A DNA stretch of 64,000 nt from Podocnemis expansa (GCA_007922195.1 ML682013.1:19768532-19832531); one strand, 5' to 3'; counted from the first letter of the stretch, positions 52,130 to 64,000 are shown. The notes: a model not told the origin generated them from the sequence alone. Made by a program: numbers and translations.

Positions 52130-53590
52130 TCTGATTTCAGTAGGGTCAGGATACCATCTTTTATCTATGGATTGTATACTACTACTCCAGAGAAGGAATA
52201 AGACATTTTTATTTACAATTACTTTCCTTTGTGCATGAAGGAAAAAGTGTTTAAAATTTCATGACTCATTTTTATAATGCTACAGCAATTCAGGCATAAA
52301 TTTGGACACTGATTCTTAAATCTATTTTTATCCATTATTCTGATGTGTAGATGTGTTTGGGGGTTGGTCAGCTTTATGTATTACTCTGATGCTGGAGAAA
52401 AAGGTTAATATACAGTAGCCTCAGGGCTATATACTGCCTCCGTCTATATGCAAATTTCCAACTTTTATGCACATGGTTCTAATTATTCATGGTTAGCTCT
52501 CTGGTCTGGAGGAACACTTAATAATTAAAAGACTTTAAATACTGAAAACTGTATGAGATAAATACATAAAAAGTATAGCTCCTTCAAGTGAAAAAAATGC
52601 AGATTTCTGGTAACCTGAAATCCAACAACTTCCCATCCTGAATAGCTGCACACCTCCATACTGCTTACAGTTGGCATTAGCAGAGTCACTCACTGCTAGG
52701 CAGTAAGAGCTCGCTCACAGAGAAGGTATATTAAAAAAATCAATTGAGAAATCAATACATCTTACCAAGTTATCAGAAGTGCTTCAGATGCTTAAGTTGC
52801 TAAATAGCATTTGATTCAAATAAAATATATCTCACATCCTTTGTATTAAAGGGAGACTGGGTTTAGATTTTTTTCCCCCTCATATTGATTAGCATTTTTC
52901 ACTCTGGCGCCAATTTATACAAGGTTTCAATGTACTTTAAACCCAGATGGTTCAGTTTAACTTTTTTTTTTTTTAAGTCCAGCAAATCATTTCAACAATC
53001 ATGGGAAATCAAGCCGTATAAAATGCTTTTTAGTTTTATTTCCCAAATAGTGGTATAAAAACCCAATATAATGAAGGGCTATAGGAGAGATCTCTAGAAG
53101 TGCTTTGAAAAAGCAACAATCAGTGAAGTAGAAAAACAAGGGAACAAAGAATGGATTTCATAGTAAACGGTTTCTGTTAGATTTCATCTCTAGATACGAC
53201 ATTGATATTTTATATGCATATAAATTATATTTCATGGGAACACTAAAGGGTAAATTAACAGTGTGTGGCACAGATTAGACATTCAGATACCACAAATGGC
53301 AGATTATCATTTAGTTAACATTTTGGCAAAACAATTAGGAGTGTCAGTAAAGTATTTTCAAACCATATTTTATTATGCAGGAAAATACATATTTTTCAGT
53401 AAGTCTGTTGGCAATGCCGTTGTCAAATTCTCTTATCAGAGCCTTAGTGATTGAACCTTTAATGCAAGACTCATAAGTAAAATCTTTTTTTAATAAAAGA
53501 GTCAGATTTTGAATTAAAAACACAGTAAACACCAAGGGACAGTTGACTTTACGGACTGATAAGTGGATGCAAAGCCTCTCCCCCTACAGG
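52130..53590. other. no recognisable gene or repeat
   Basis: AT-rich unique sequence with a T-run at 52962-52974. No exon or RNA gene recognised. Confidence 0.5.
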
Positions 53591-53630
53591 TATAGAAGCA
53601 CAGAAGATCTGGGATGGAAGGGACCTCAAG

Positions 53631-54088
53631 GGGTATGTCTACCCTAGCAAATTACTCTGGTTTAAGGAGGCTTAATCTGGACTAATTTGGACCTTATCTA
53701 CACTAGGCATTGCCTAGTTCAAACTAAAAAATTTTTCAGTTCAAACTAAGCAAAGCTTAATTCTAACTAGTTAGTTTGGCTGGTTAGTCTGAACTAACTG
53801 CTTAATTTGAACTTATTTCGAAAATTAGTTCAAACTAGCGTGAGGTAGTCATGCTAATTTGAACTAAATAAGTTCTAACTAGCAATTAATTCGAACTAAC
53901 CATGTTATTTTAGTTTGAACTAACTTTTAGTTGTAACTAGCTGTGCTTTTTTAGTTTGAACTAAAAAGTTAGTTGGAACTAAAAAGTTAGTTAAAACTAA
54001 AAAAAATCATGGTTAGTTTGAACTAACTTTGAACTACTTAATTTGGACTAAGCAAGTCCAAACTAAGCTTTTAGGTGTAGACATATCC
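53631..54088. mobile_element. foldback MITE, TSD AAG
   Basis: Starts GGGTATGTCTACCCTAGC and ends GGTGTAGACATATCC, flanked by AAG at 53628-53630 and 54089-54091. TTAGTTTGAACTAA-type interior. Inserted in the 3' end of the antisense CR1, which continues on both sides. Confidence 0.87.
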
Positions 54089-55722
54089 AAGAAGTTGTCT
54101 AGTCTACCCTCTGCTCAAAGCAGGAACCATCTCAGCTAAATCATCCCACTCGTGTTTGTCAGGCTAGGCCAGGAAAACCTCTAAGAATGGTGATTCTACC
54201 AGCTCCCTAAGTAACCCTTTCCAATGCTTCACCACCCTCCTAGTGAGAAAGCTTTTCCTAACATCTACCCTAGACCTCTCTCACTGCAACTTGATACCAT
54301 TGCTTCTTGTTCTGTTATCTGCCACCAGTGAGAACAGCCTAGCTCCATTCTCTTTGGAACCCCACTTCAGGTAGCTGAAGGATGCTGTCAAATCCCATCT
54401 ATTCTCCTCTTCTGAAGACTAAATAAGCCTAGTTCCATCAGCCTCTCCTCATAAGTCATATGCTCCATTCCCTTAATCATTTTAATTGCCTTCCACTCAA
54501 CTTACCCTCCCCAACTTGTCCACATCCTTTCTACATGGGGGTCCCAAAACCAGACACAATACCTCAGATGTGGTTTCATCAGTGCCAGATAGCTGGGAAT
54601 AGTCATTTCCCACAATCTGCTGGTAATGCCCCTACTAATGCATCCCAATATTTTGATAGATTTCATGGGAACATGGGCACACTGTTGACTCTCATCCAGC
54701 TTCTTGGCCACTGTAACTTCCAGGTCGTTTTCTGGAAAATTGCCATTTCACCACTCAGTCCCCGACCTGTAGCTATGCATGGGATTCTTGAAAACTAAGT
54801 CCTGGTTGAACCTCACTGAATTTCTTAATCTGAATCCTATCCCTACTCTCTAGTGTATTCACTACCCCCCCCAGCTTAATGTCATACTGCTGTGGGGGCA
54901 ATCCATCACATCATCCAGCTCATTAATGAATACATTGAACAAGACTGACCCCAGGACCAAACCCTCGGGCACAATATTTCATACCGGCTGCCAACCAGAC
55001 ATTGAGCTGTTGATCACTACCCACTGAGCCTGATGATGTAGCCAGTTTTCTATCCACCTTTATAGTTTATTCATCCAACCTATATTTCTTTAACTTGCTC
55101 GCAAGAATACAGTGGGACACATAGCGAAAGCTTTGCTAAAGTCAAGGTTATTACCCTTTCCACTTTCCCACCATATCCACAGCCAGCTACCAAATGATAG
55201 AAAGGCAATGAAGTTGATCAGACATGACTTGGCCTTGGTGAATCCATGCTGACTGTTCCTGATCACCTTCCTCTCTTCCAAGTGCTTCAAAATGGACTCT
55301 GAGGACCTGCTCCATACTTTTTTCAGGGATTGAGGTGAGGCTGACTGGTCTGTAGTTCCCTGGATTTTCCTTTTGCATTTTCTAAAGATAGACACTATAT
55401 TTACCTTTCATCAATCATCCAAGACCTCTCCTGATAAGCGTAAGTTTTCAAAGATTATGACTCTGCTGTCACATCAGCCAACTTCCTCAGCAACCCTGGA
55501 TGAATTGTGACTGGACCTATAGTGTTGTGCATGTCCAACTTTTCTAAATAGTCCTGAACTTCTTTTAACACTGAGAGCTGCTCACTGCCTCCCCATGCTA
55601 TGCTGCCCAGTGCAATAATCTGGGAGCTGATCTTGTCTGTGAAGATAGAGGGTAAAAAAAGCATTTAGTACTTTAGCCTTTTTGACATCATCCGCCTCTA
55701 AGATATCTCCCCCATTAAGTAA

Positions 55723-56163
55723 GGGTATGTCTACACTAAAAGCTGAATTCAAATTGATTGTTATCAATTCGAATTCTATTAAGTGCATGGACACACTGGC
55801 TTTCCTCAGTTCGAACTGAGGAACTCCTCAGTTCAAATGGATGACTTTGAATTGGTCAAACCTCATTTGACTTTGAAGTCAGGGTCAATTCAAACTGAGT
55901 AATTCAAATTTACCCAGTGTGGGCATGTCAATTTGAACTCACTGTTAGTTTGAATTAGCTACAGCTTGATTTTCCCTATACAATCGCTTCCCTTACCTAA
56001 TTTGAACTAGCAAGTCCTGTTCATTTCCATCCCAATTCAAACTGGATTTTCTAGTGGGACCATGTCAATTTGAATTGACTGAATTCTAATTAATAATTAT
56101 TAGTTCAAATTGACTGATTTGAATTCACTAATTAGAATTGAAACGCTCAGTGTAGACATAGCC
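55723..56163. mobile_element. foldback MITE with TCAATTTGAATTGA interior, TSD TAA
   Basis: Starts GGGTATGTCTACACTAAAAG and ends CAGTGTAGACATAGCC, flanked by TAA at 55720-55722 and 56164-56166. Interior palindromes are of the AATTCAAATTGA / TCAATTTGAATTGA kind, distinct from the neighbouring copies. Confidence 0.87.
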
Positions 56164-56555
56164 TAAGAGACTCACACTTCCCCTGACCTTCCTGTTTCTA
56201 ACATACCTGTAGAAACTCATCTTGTTACCATTCATGTCCATTGTTATCTGCAGCTACAATTGTGCTTTGGCCTTCCTGATGTCACCCCTGAATGCTTGAG
56301 AAATATCTTTATACTCCTCCATAGTCATCTGTGAAAGTTTCTACTTCTTGTAAGCTTCTTTTTTGTGTTTTAATTCACTGGAGATTTATCTGTTAAGCTA
56401 AGTCAATATAGCAGTGCCCAGACTGCCCGTATTTGCTGTTCTTTCTGTACATCAGAATGGTTTGTCCCTGTGCACTCAGTAAAATTCCTTTAAAATACAG
56501 CCAGCTGTCCTAGACTTCATTTTCCCTCATATTAGCCTCCTACAGGAATCTTCTC

Positions 56556-56642
56556 CCTATGCAGAAGGTCCTGGGTTCAAGCCCCAGGGGGTTGGACTCG
56601 ATCTCATGAGGTCCCTTCCAACCCTATTATTCTATTCTATTT
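56556..56642 (+). mobile_element. tRNA-derived SINE with CR1-like tail (5'-truncated)
   Basis: Box B-like GGGTTCAAGCCCC is followed by GGTTGGACTCGATCTCATG and AGGTCCCTTCCAACCC, the 3' tail of CR1 LINEs, ending in TATTCTATTCTATT. This tRNA head plus CR1 tail is the plan of the cryptodiran turtle SINEs. The tRNA box A is missing. Confidence 0.7.
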
Positions 56643-57524
56643 CCCTTAAGGATGCAAGGTCTGCTCTTTCTGAAGTCCTGGGCCAATATTACATGGTTCT
56701 CCTTTATTTCTTTTGTTAGGATCCTGAACTCGAGCTTCTCATGTTCACTGTTGTCCAGACTGCCTTCCTTTCTTCCCCTACCAATTCTTCTCTGTTTCTG
56801 AGCAGCATCTTAGGAGGAGTACAGCCTGTAATTTGTTCCTCCAGCACTTATACCAGGGAGTTGTCCCCAACACTCTCAAAAAACTTTCTGGATTGGCTGA
56901 ACAGTGCTGTATTGCTCTCCCAGTAGATGTCAGGGTGATTGTAGACCCCCATGAGAACCAGAGATTGGAAATTGGAAACTTCTAGTTGTCTAAAGACAGC
57001 CTCATGTACCTTATCTGCCTCGTTAGGTGATCTAGAGCAGACACCTCATGACATCAACCTTGTTGGCCTCACCAGTAAACTTAACCAGACATTCTCAGCA
57101 GGCTTTTCTCCAGTTTCATACTGGAGCTCTGAATAATCATACTGCTGTATTACATACAGTGCAACTCCTCCATCTTTTCTCTCCTGCCTGTCCTTCCTCA
57201 ACAGTTTGTACCCAACCATGATAGTGCTCCAGTGATGTGAGTTACTCCACCAAGTTTCTGTTAGTCCAGTTGTATCATATTTCCTGGACTATACTAGGAC
57301 TTCCAATTCTTCCTGTTTTTTTCCCCAGACTTTTTGCATTCATGTATAGACAACTAAGATAACTAGCTGATTTCCCTACTTTCTCAATATGAATCAGGAG
57401 GCCTCCCCAGCTGCACCATCTTCTTTGTGCTTTCACTTAGAATCTCACTTCCCTACTCACCCACTTCTGGATTTATTTAGGTTTCCATCCCCCAGCAAAC
57501 TTAGTTTAAAGCCCTCCTTACTAT

Positions 57525-57880
57525 GGCTATGTCTACACTAGAGGGCTCAGTTAAGCTGACTTAACAAGGTCAACTTAAAGTCAACTTCATTGTCGACTTA
57601 GAGAGTACCCATTTTTCTAAGTCAACTTTATTAAATCAGGTTTAAATGGGTCCCCTGGCTTAATTTGACTTTATTAAATCAACTTAAGTGGCTACATAGG
57701 CTTAAGTTGACTTAATAAAGTTGACTTAATGCCTAAAGTTGACTTTAAGGGCAGAAGTTATTAAGTCAACTTAAGCAAGTGCTTAAGTCTACTTAATAAA
57801 CTCCAGATGTGGCCAGGAAGTTGCTTAAGTTGATTTAAGACTGGTTAAGTTGACTTAAAGCCTCCAGTGTAGACATAGCC
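57525..57880. mobile_element. foldback MITE with TTAAGTTGACTTAA interior, TSD TAT
   Basis: Starts GGCTATGTCTACACTAGAGG and ends CCAGTGTAGACATAGCC, flanked by TAT at 57522-57524 and 57881-57883. The interior is dominated by TTAAGTTGACTTAATAAAG-type palindromes, a third vocabulary under the same ends. Confidence 0.88.
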
Positions 57881-58260
57881 TATCTTAACTAGCCTGTTTG
57901 CGAAAATGCTCTTTTCTCTCTTTATTAGGTAGGCCCATCTCTTTCTCGCAATATGGAACAATATCCCATGATCAGAGAATCTAAAGCCTACTATCTGACA
58001 CTAATTCAATGGTTCCTACCTAGGCCTTTTTCTTCAACAAGGAGGAAGGATGAGAACATAACTTGTTCCTCAAACTCCTTTATTCTTTTTCCCAGAGCCA
58101 CATAGTCTGCAGTGATCCACTTAAGGCCATTATTGGCAATGTGGTTGGTACCCATGTGGAGAATGAATTCTGGTTAGCTGGTAGTAATTGAAAGCTGTTG
58201 ATAGCTGTCTGGAAGCCACCTTATCTGAAGTGCTAGTGGTTTTATTTTGTTCTTGTTAAT

Positions 58261-59640
58261 CAATATTTGTAGTTCAAGCCCATGCAGATCTAGCAAAGTG
58301 GCCAAGATACAAACAGGCATAAAGATTGAAGTCATACAATTCTGGAGGAGGTATATTTGCAAGATACTATAGGAAACCTTGCACTGCTACTGTCTCTTTT
58401 GTGGATATAAAGATCAATTTTATTTATAGAACTCTGCTAATTTAGTAGCTTTCGGAAGAACTAAGAGGCAAAGTTCTGTGCTGCTAGTCAATTTTTTTTT
58501 TCTTTAATTTCTCATTTCTTCCCTTTAATCTATGCCACCTTAACCTTCTGTTTGAAGCACAGAATGAACTCACTGCAACATCCACTGGTCATGCTAGGCA
58601 ATAGCTCTTGTTTGATCTTCCAAATAAGAGAATTCTACTGCTATAAAATTAACTTTCCTATGTTGATTTTTTCCACCAATATGCATCGAACCGCCATTCA
58701 AGAGACTGTTGGTCTGGCATGTCAGCTCTTCTTAATTTATCTTTAATTTATAGTAGTCATGATAGCATAGCTAGTTGCATTTGTACAATCTAAAGACTTA
58801 GAGCAGGGATTTAGCTTTCTTCAGCCTCCTCTGAATTGGATGATCACACCCTACCTAAATGATAGATTTTTCTGTGGTTGCTGGAGGGCAAACATTGGTG
58901 GCCTTTTGTTTCTGTAATTGCAGCTTTGTTCTAGTTTTTATTTCTGCCTCTATTTTTCCCAGCTAAACTTTTTTTGATGACTTTCAGGACAGTTTGCTTA
59001 CAGAACATCTGAAAACATAGAAACATGCACAGGCCTTTGGATGGAATTTGTCTCTATAGATTTTTCATGTGGATGTGAATCTTTTGACCCTTTAAGGGAA
59101 CAGCATATTTTCAAACAAACAGGGCATGGTCTCCCCCATCTTGTGTAGTCATTTACTGAAGAGTAAAATGGATGTAAAACTACCAGTCTGCTCCTCTTGG
59201 CATTTGGCTGTGACACTAGGAATTCCTTTTCCTGACCTGAAGATGAGCTCTTTGTGGTTTGAAAGCTTGTCTCTCTCCCCAACAGAAGTTGGTCCAACAA
59301 AAGATATTCTCACTTGCTTTGTCTCTCCAAGTCAAAATTGTAGTGTTTTGTACCCACTTTGTAATTACCTCATACAAATGCAAGTGACTACGCAGGGAGT
59401 GAAACAATGGAAAATCAGGCCCACAGAGTGCAATGCACACTACACACTATTTATCCTCAAACATACAGCCTTCAGTAATTACGTGCTTCAGAAAAGTACT
59501 TAGGCACATGTTTTATGGATGGGAGTAATTTAATTGATTTTAATAGGCCTTTTCACATCCTTAAAAATAAGTAGGTGCTAAAACAGTTTCCTCAGTTAGG
59601 GCCTTCATGTACTGAAGAAGGTCTACCATAATTTCACAAG
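58261..59640. other. no recognisable gene or repeat
   Basis: Unique-looking sequence. Chance ORFs only (longest 125 codons at 59126-59503, with no domain). Confidence 0.45.
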
Positions 59641-59644
59641 TTCC

Positions 59645-59790
59645 AAAAGGGTAGCCATGTTAATCTAGTTCTGTAAAATAAACAAGGAGTCCTGTGGTAC
59701 TTAAAGACTAACAAATTTATCAAAATGGGATTTTCTCCCACAAAAACTCATGTGGTAATTAACTTTGTTAGTCTTTAAGTGCCACAGGAC
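59645..59790. mobile_element. Penelope-like head-to-head hairpin
   Basis: Left: TTCCAAAAGGGTAGCCATGT, AACAAGGAGTCCTGTGGTAC, TAAAGACTAACAAATTTATC. Right, in the opposite sense: TGGGATTTTCTCCCACAAAA, CTTTGTTAGTCTTTAAGTGC, CACAGGAC. The flanks TAATTTCACAAG and TAAATTTCGTAG suggest a diverged duplication. The hammerhead-like core has lost CTGANGA and has AAAA for GAAA. Confidence 0.7.
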
Positions 59791-60671
59791 TAAATTTCGT
59801 AGATAAGCTTCATAGAACCATCACAAATAGGTCTGATCCAGAGTCCATTGACTTCCATGGGCTTTGGATCAGGTCATTAGAGTAAGCTGTTCATTATGAA
59901 TGAATTGGTAGATACAGCCCACTTTTTCTACTCAGGCTGCTCCTGATCAAACTGATATTTTTCCTGAATGTGTTAATTTATTGACTCTTCAGAGAAGAGT
60001 CAACAAAATTGCCATCCCCAAGCACTCAAAGATCACAAGTAAGGCTCCCAAAATCATGATCTTGGCTTAAAAATAATAAACGTTGGGTACTTTTTTTTGT
60101 TAATCTGGTGGTTTGGAGCCTGCAGGCTGAACCCGAGTCACATTTTCAACATTTTCTCTGCAACCATAAAGGCTAGAAATTTACTTTTTTATAAAAATAA
60201 ATGGTAAGATTCTTACACAGTCTCATTAATTCAGCAGCTGGAGCTTTAAGAAAAAAAAAACAAGTATCATGAGACTCCCAATAAAAACACAAACTGGAAA
60301 TACAATATTCAGATAAATGTCAGGTCCTGAAATGAAGTGAATTGTTTGAGAATTTTGTTAATTTTGTTCTTTGTTATTACCAACACTGACATTATTCAAA
60401 TGAAGTCATTTGCCACAAAATAGCTTTTAAGAAAAAATTTACAAGGCTAGTTATGGTTTTTCCAAAGTTTCCATTTTCAAACATTTTGATAAAAACTAAA
60501 CAAAAACTGATCTGTTTGTTTTTCATCTTCATTTCAATCTCTATTTTTGTTCTATTTTTAAAAATTTCTAGTTACTACAGTATTGCTAAACTCAAATATT
60601 CAAAACTCATTTGTGAGATCCCCAAAATGATAAGACTATATAAAAAAAGATTATATAAAAATTTAAAAAAA
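59791..60671. other. no recognisable gene or repeat
   Basis: AT-rich unique sequence with A-runs near 60250 and 60645-60671. Confidence 0.5.
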
Positions 60672-61465
60672 TGTTGTCAAGGCTTTTTCCCCACTCTGGC
60701 ACTCTGAGTGCAGAAGGTGGGGGCCCGCAACAGGCCAGAAAAGCCACTGGCCTTAAAGCCTGCTCTTAAAAGTCTCCAAGGCCTCCAATTCCTGGCCTTG
60801 GAGTGGTATCACTGCCACCACCCAAATGCATAAAAAAACCTCTTGAGACCCAGGAAGGCGCACTTGGGAATTCCTCCCTGTGAGGTACTTGCAATCCTCT
60901 TTATTCCTCCTTCAGGAAAGTGACTGAACTCCAGCTGCAATATGAGCTGGAACTGGAACAGGGTTCCCTCTAGTAGCTGCCTGTGCAGTCTAAGGCACGG
61001 GCACACAAACCTCTTGCCTCTCAGGACACAGAACCAGAACTTAGTTAAAAGGTAAACTCTTTAATCAAAAAGAACAGATGATAAACACAGAGAGTTGCTT
61101 CTCTGGGAATTAACTTAGGTAGTTACAGGGTAGTGGGGTTGGGGTTGGGTTACATGTGCTTAGCACAGAGAAATCCAAAAAACAAGCCAAAAACAAAGAA
61201 AATACCCTGACCGCGTCTAAGTAAACATTCCCTGTTCTACTCACGCCTGGTCAGTACCAACTTAACTTATCTCTGGTAAGGATGTTGCTGGATTCTTCCT
61301 CAGGCCCCTCTGGCCTCCTCCTGATCCTTCCAGGAGCTCTGCTGCCTCCAAACAGGCCCAGGCCAGGCTGCTGTTACCATTCAAAAAGCTGTGCTTCGTT
61401 CCTATTGGCTGTCCTGGGACTCACTGACCAGAGTGTTAACCCCTTCCTCCCCAAGGGTTATTACA
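60672..61465 (-). mobile_element. solo LTR, probable Ty3/gypsy
   Basis: A 794-bp block from TGTTGTCAAGGCTTTTTCCC to CCAAGGGTTATTACA, with LTR-type TG...CA ends. Its start resembles a very common turtle LTR (TGTTGCCAAGG ... CCCCACTCTG). A complementary-strand ATTAAA signal near 61060 indicates minus orientation. AAATG occurs at both boundaries (60668-60673 region and 61465-61469), a possible 5-bp duplication overlapping the ends. No coding region. Confidence 0.7.
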
Positions 61466-63120
61466 AATGTTTTGTCCTCTAATTGTTAAAATCTCTTTGT
61501 GTACCTCTAATGTGTGAGTGGTATGAGCCGTTCTGAATGAAGTTAATATCATGCATCAATTCTAGTTTACTTTGCTGCTCCAAAATCAATACCTGCCTAA
61601 CCCCCAGAACAAAAAGCCAAATGGATTTTTAATATGCATAAAATGGCAGAAATTTACAACAAGCTCTGTCTGGTAATGAAGAGCTTCCAATTTCTCCCTA
61701 AGCCCTGAAATGCTGATTTCCTTTGTACTATCCTTCTCCCCTTCCTCCCAAGACCCACATCAATTATGCATTCTGTATCAACTGATTATGAGTCCTCCAT
61801 CATCACAGGAACTCTGTCCACACAGCCCTACATATATCCCTTACACTCCCTCTACACTTCTGTTTTTTCTTCACCTTTCACATCTGGGCAGTAACCAGCA
61901 TTTGAGTTAAACATTTGCTTTTGAAACTATTTGTTTCAGTAAAACTTCCATGTTTAAATACTCACATAAGGTAAAAGGGCTGTGAACATGCTCAGTGAGA
62001 ATTTACTTTTGATTTCAAGTGAATATTTGTAGAAAAAAATTGAGTGTTTGCTCAGTTTTGAAATAAATTAAACCTATCTCAGATCTGTGTTTCTGTTATG
62101 CATGGTACTTATCAAGTTGACTGCTGAATTATTTCGTGATACAATCATTTAACTTCAAATCTTGATGCTATACAGGTCACATTGTTCTGGGATATTCAGA
62201 GGGGAATTGTCACTTTCAGACAACTAATATCAGTCACTCTTCTAGCTATATTTGATTTGTAAGCTCAGGAAAGTGCAATGGCAGTTAACTGCTCTTAAGC
62301 AATCCACTTGCAAGATGGATTTATTTCTTGATTAATGATGGAGCTTAGCCAAGTATTAATTCACTTTTTTATACTATCACAGACTTGATGCTAATATCAT
62401 TCTTATTCTATCCACCCTTAAAATTACTATGATTACTCTAATTGTTAAAAAGCTATTATTTGATTCTGATTTCCAGAGAAATTATTAATCAGTAGCACAT
62501 CTGCCATTTTTTACTCAGTTTTGGAATACATTGTTGCATCTCAATTAACAAAAGATCTATCAACTGAAGCACTGCCACATGAATTTTAGTAAGGTTTTCA
62601 GGCACAACATAAATTCTGTCCTGACTGATCATGATTCTTGTTATATGCTGTATAATATGTGTAAATGCATTGAATTGCAGAATTGTTCGCTGCACCCAGT
62701 ACTTGAGATTTGGCTGTTATATGCAATAATCTGACTATGCAGCAGTGGAAGATCCATGTAGAGTTTCAGTGTCTGCATATTCTTCGTGACACCATTTTTG
62801 TTCCTTCCAATCTGCAGGCTGTGCTCTTGTTAACTCTTACTCTTTTGCTGTGTCACAGGCTATGGGTATTAAACAGAATTATAGTTTTTAATCTCATCTT
62901 CAAAATTATGCTACTCAGTTACTACTCACATAACAGGATAATCATCTCTGCACTTTTAGCTTCATTGTTATGGCCAAGTGAAGAAATGAAGAGAGCAAAC
63001 ATCTCAGACATTTAATGCTGGAAACATCATTGATTTTCCCTTTATAACTGCTACTTTTTTCATAAGTACTTGGTGAATTTGATGTAGAATGATCAATCAC
63101 TCAAACATATGTCAAGCCTT
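61466..63120. other. no recognisable gene or repeat
   Basis: AT-rich unique sequence. No exon or RNA gene recognised. Confidence 0.5.
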
Positions 63121-63123
63121 TGA

Positions 63124-63332
63124 GGCTATATTTACACTAGCAAATTAGTCTTGATTAAGGAGGCTTAATCTGGACTAATTTGGTCCCTACAGCTAGCTTG
63201 AACCTAAAGTTATTTCAAACTAAAAAACACGGCTAGTTTCAACTACAAAGCTGCAATTAGTTTGACCTAACCAGGAACTGCTTAGTTCTTCCTAAGGAAG
63301 TCTACATGAAGCTTCGTGGTGTAGCCATAGCC
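63124..63332. mobile_element. short foldback MITE, TSD TGA
   Basis: Starts GGCTATATTTACACTAGC and ends GGTGTAGCCATAGCC, flanked by TGA at 63121-63123 and 63333-63335. At 209 bp it is the shortest complete copy, with few interior palindromes left. Confidence 0.8.
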
Positions 63333-63419
63333 TGAGTGTCCTTACGCAAGAATCTTAAAGGTCTGTTGGTATTTGTGTATTGAATCATGCATATGAATTG
63401 CTCATTACTAAACTGCTAA

Positions 63420-64000
63420 AATTCACCTGTAAGCGAGATGCCTGAGCCTCTATAGAGGGCACCTGTAAGTCAAGCCCCATGCCTCCTTATAGGGAGTTGG
63501 GCTAGGAGGCAGTGTAAGTGAGGCACCCGAGCCTCCGTAGAGGGCTCCTGTAAGCCAAGGCCCCGTGCCTCCTTGGGGTGCCTGGTTAGGAATCTCTCCC
63601 CACCGCCACGCCCCTCGGGCGGGCAGCGGCCAACATTCCTGGGCTCTTCCCCAGGGCATATTGATGAAGGTGGCTGTCTCTAACCTGCAGGAGTAGCCCA
63701 ATAAGGGTTACTGTCCTTGGCCCTTGGAAAGGGACACGCAGACAAAACACAATAGTCTTGCAAGTAGAAACGGAAGGAAACTAGCGAGGTCCTAGGGGTG
63801 CGGATGAGAAGCTTCCACTACAGGCTCAGAAGTAAGGAGATGGGTGGCTATTGCCTGCCCAAACTCCACTGTGTCCCAGTCCAAGTCCTGACCCTGAGAT
63901 ATCTCATTGGGAAATTGGCCGGTGGGGTCCCAACCGCAACATGCCAGTAGGGCCCCTGGGTTGGCCCCTACCGTATAGGGGTCCTGTCTATGATCCACTT
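63420..64000 (-). mobile_element. LTR-type element running off the window end
   Basis: GC-richer sequence with promoter/LTR-like composition and no domain in its short minus-strand frames (63450-63701, 63792-63998). It contains an approximate tandem duplication of about 86 bp (63427-63512 and 63513-63595: CTGTAAGCGAGATGCCTGAG versus TGTAAGTGAGGCACCCGAG). The element continues beyond the window, so its class is unconfirmed. Confidence 0.35.

Larger units (their letters stand above)
53591..58260 (-). pseudogene. long CR1-clade LINE (minus strand) with ORF2 remnants
   Basis: The 3' end is at low coordinates (TATAGAAGCACAGAAGATC, GGGATGGAAGGGACCTC). ORF2 RT is readable in broken minus-strand frames: the thumb region near 54500-54711 (KPHLRYCVWFWDP), fingers/palm near 55090-55395 (NSQHGFTKAKSCLI, then DFSKAFA), and the linker before RT near 55455-55790 (VLNAFFTLY, EVQDYLEKLDMH). 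Sequence continues to about 58260 in a style common to reptilian CR1 5' parts, where assignment is weaker. Interrupted by MITEs at 53631, 55723 and 57525 and by a SINE at 56556. Confidence 0.72.

Noticed and set aside
56556..56642. tRNA gene
   Set aside because: Only a box B-like segment followed by a CR1 tail; no cloverleaf, no box A. It is a truncated SINE.

Overview
This is vertebrate nuclear DNA, most likely from a turtle (Testudines). The case rests on the repeat mix: CR1-clade LINEs ending in ATTCTATG-type tails, DIRS-type tyrosine-recombinase retrotransposons, Ty3/gypsy elements, a tRNA/CR1-tailed SINE, MIR/CORE-SINE relics and abundant foldback MITEs with GGCTATGTCTACACTAG ends. The combination of CR1, DIRS and gypsy fits turtles better than birds, crocodilians or mammals; this is inference from repeat families, not a database match. 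I found no host protein-coding exon, no cellular RNA gene and no CRISPR array. The window is an intergenic or intronic graveyard of transposable elements, and its interest lies in how they are nested and in their unusual structures.

Layout. 0-4.4 kb: three foldback MITE copies (one hit by a solo LTR) and a MIR-like SINE. 4.4-9.3 kb: DIRS copy A (minus strand), interrupted by a GC-rich hAT-type element in its terminal repeat and by a CR1 LINE that replaced about 2.7 kb of its centre. 9.3-14.6 kb: mostly unique sequence. 14.6-33.6 kb: a Ty3/gypsy element of ordinary domain order (leader and gag on the left, pol on the right) that appears to have been split by an LTR element. That LTR element was split by DIRS copy C (plus strand), which was in turn split by DIRS copy B (minus strand) and by a foldback element containing a 400-base assembly gap. 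33.8-42.85 kb: a CR1/L3-like LINE split by a Penelope-like hairpin insertion and by a second, very different gypsy element (34.74-42.04 kb, minus strand). The second gypsy has integrase upstream of reverse transcriptase and a SCAN-like gag, the Gmr1-like arrangement. 42.9-53.6 kb: hAT-like pieces, solo LTR, CR1 fragments, Penelope-like hairpins and a MITE containing a hAT. 53.6-58.3 kb: a long antisense CR1 carrying three MITEs and a SINE. 58.3-64 kb: mostly unique, with a Penelope-like hairpin, a solo LTR, one MITE and an LTR-type element running off the end.

Target-site duplications are visible for most insertions and give a relative order: 8 bp for the hAT-type elements, 3 bp for the foldback MITEs, 9-12 bp for the Penelope-like hairpins, 4 bp for one solo LTR, and short shared cores without duplication for DIRS. 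Family names below the superfamily level were assigned by eye and should be read that way.
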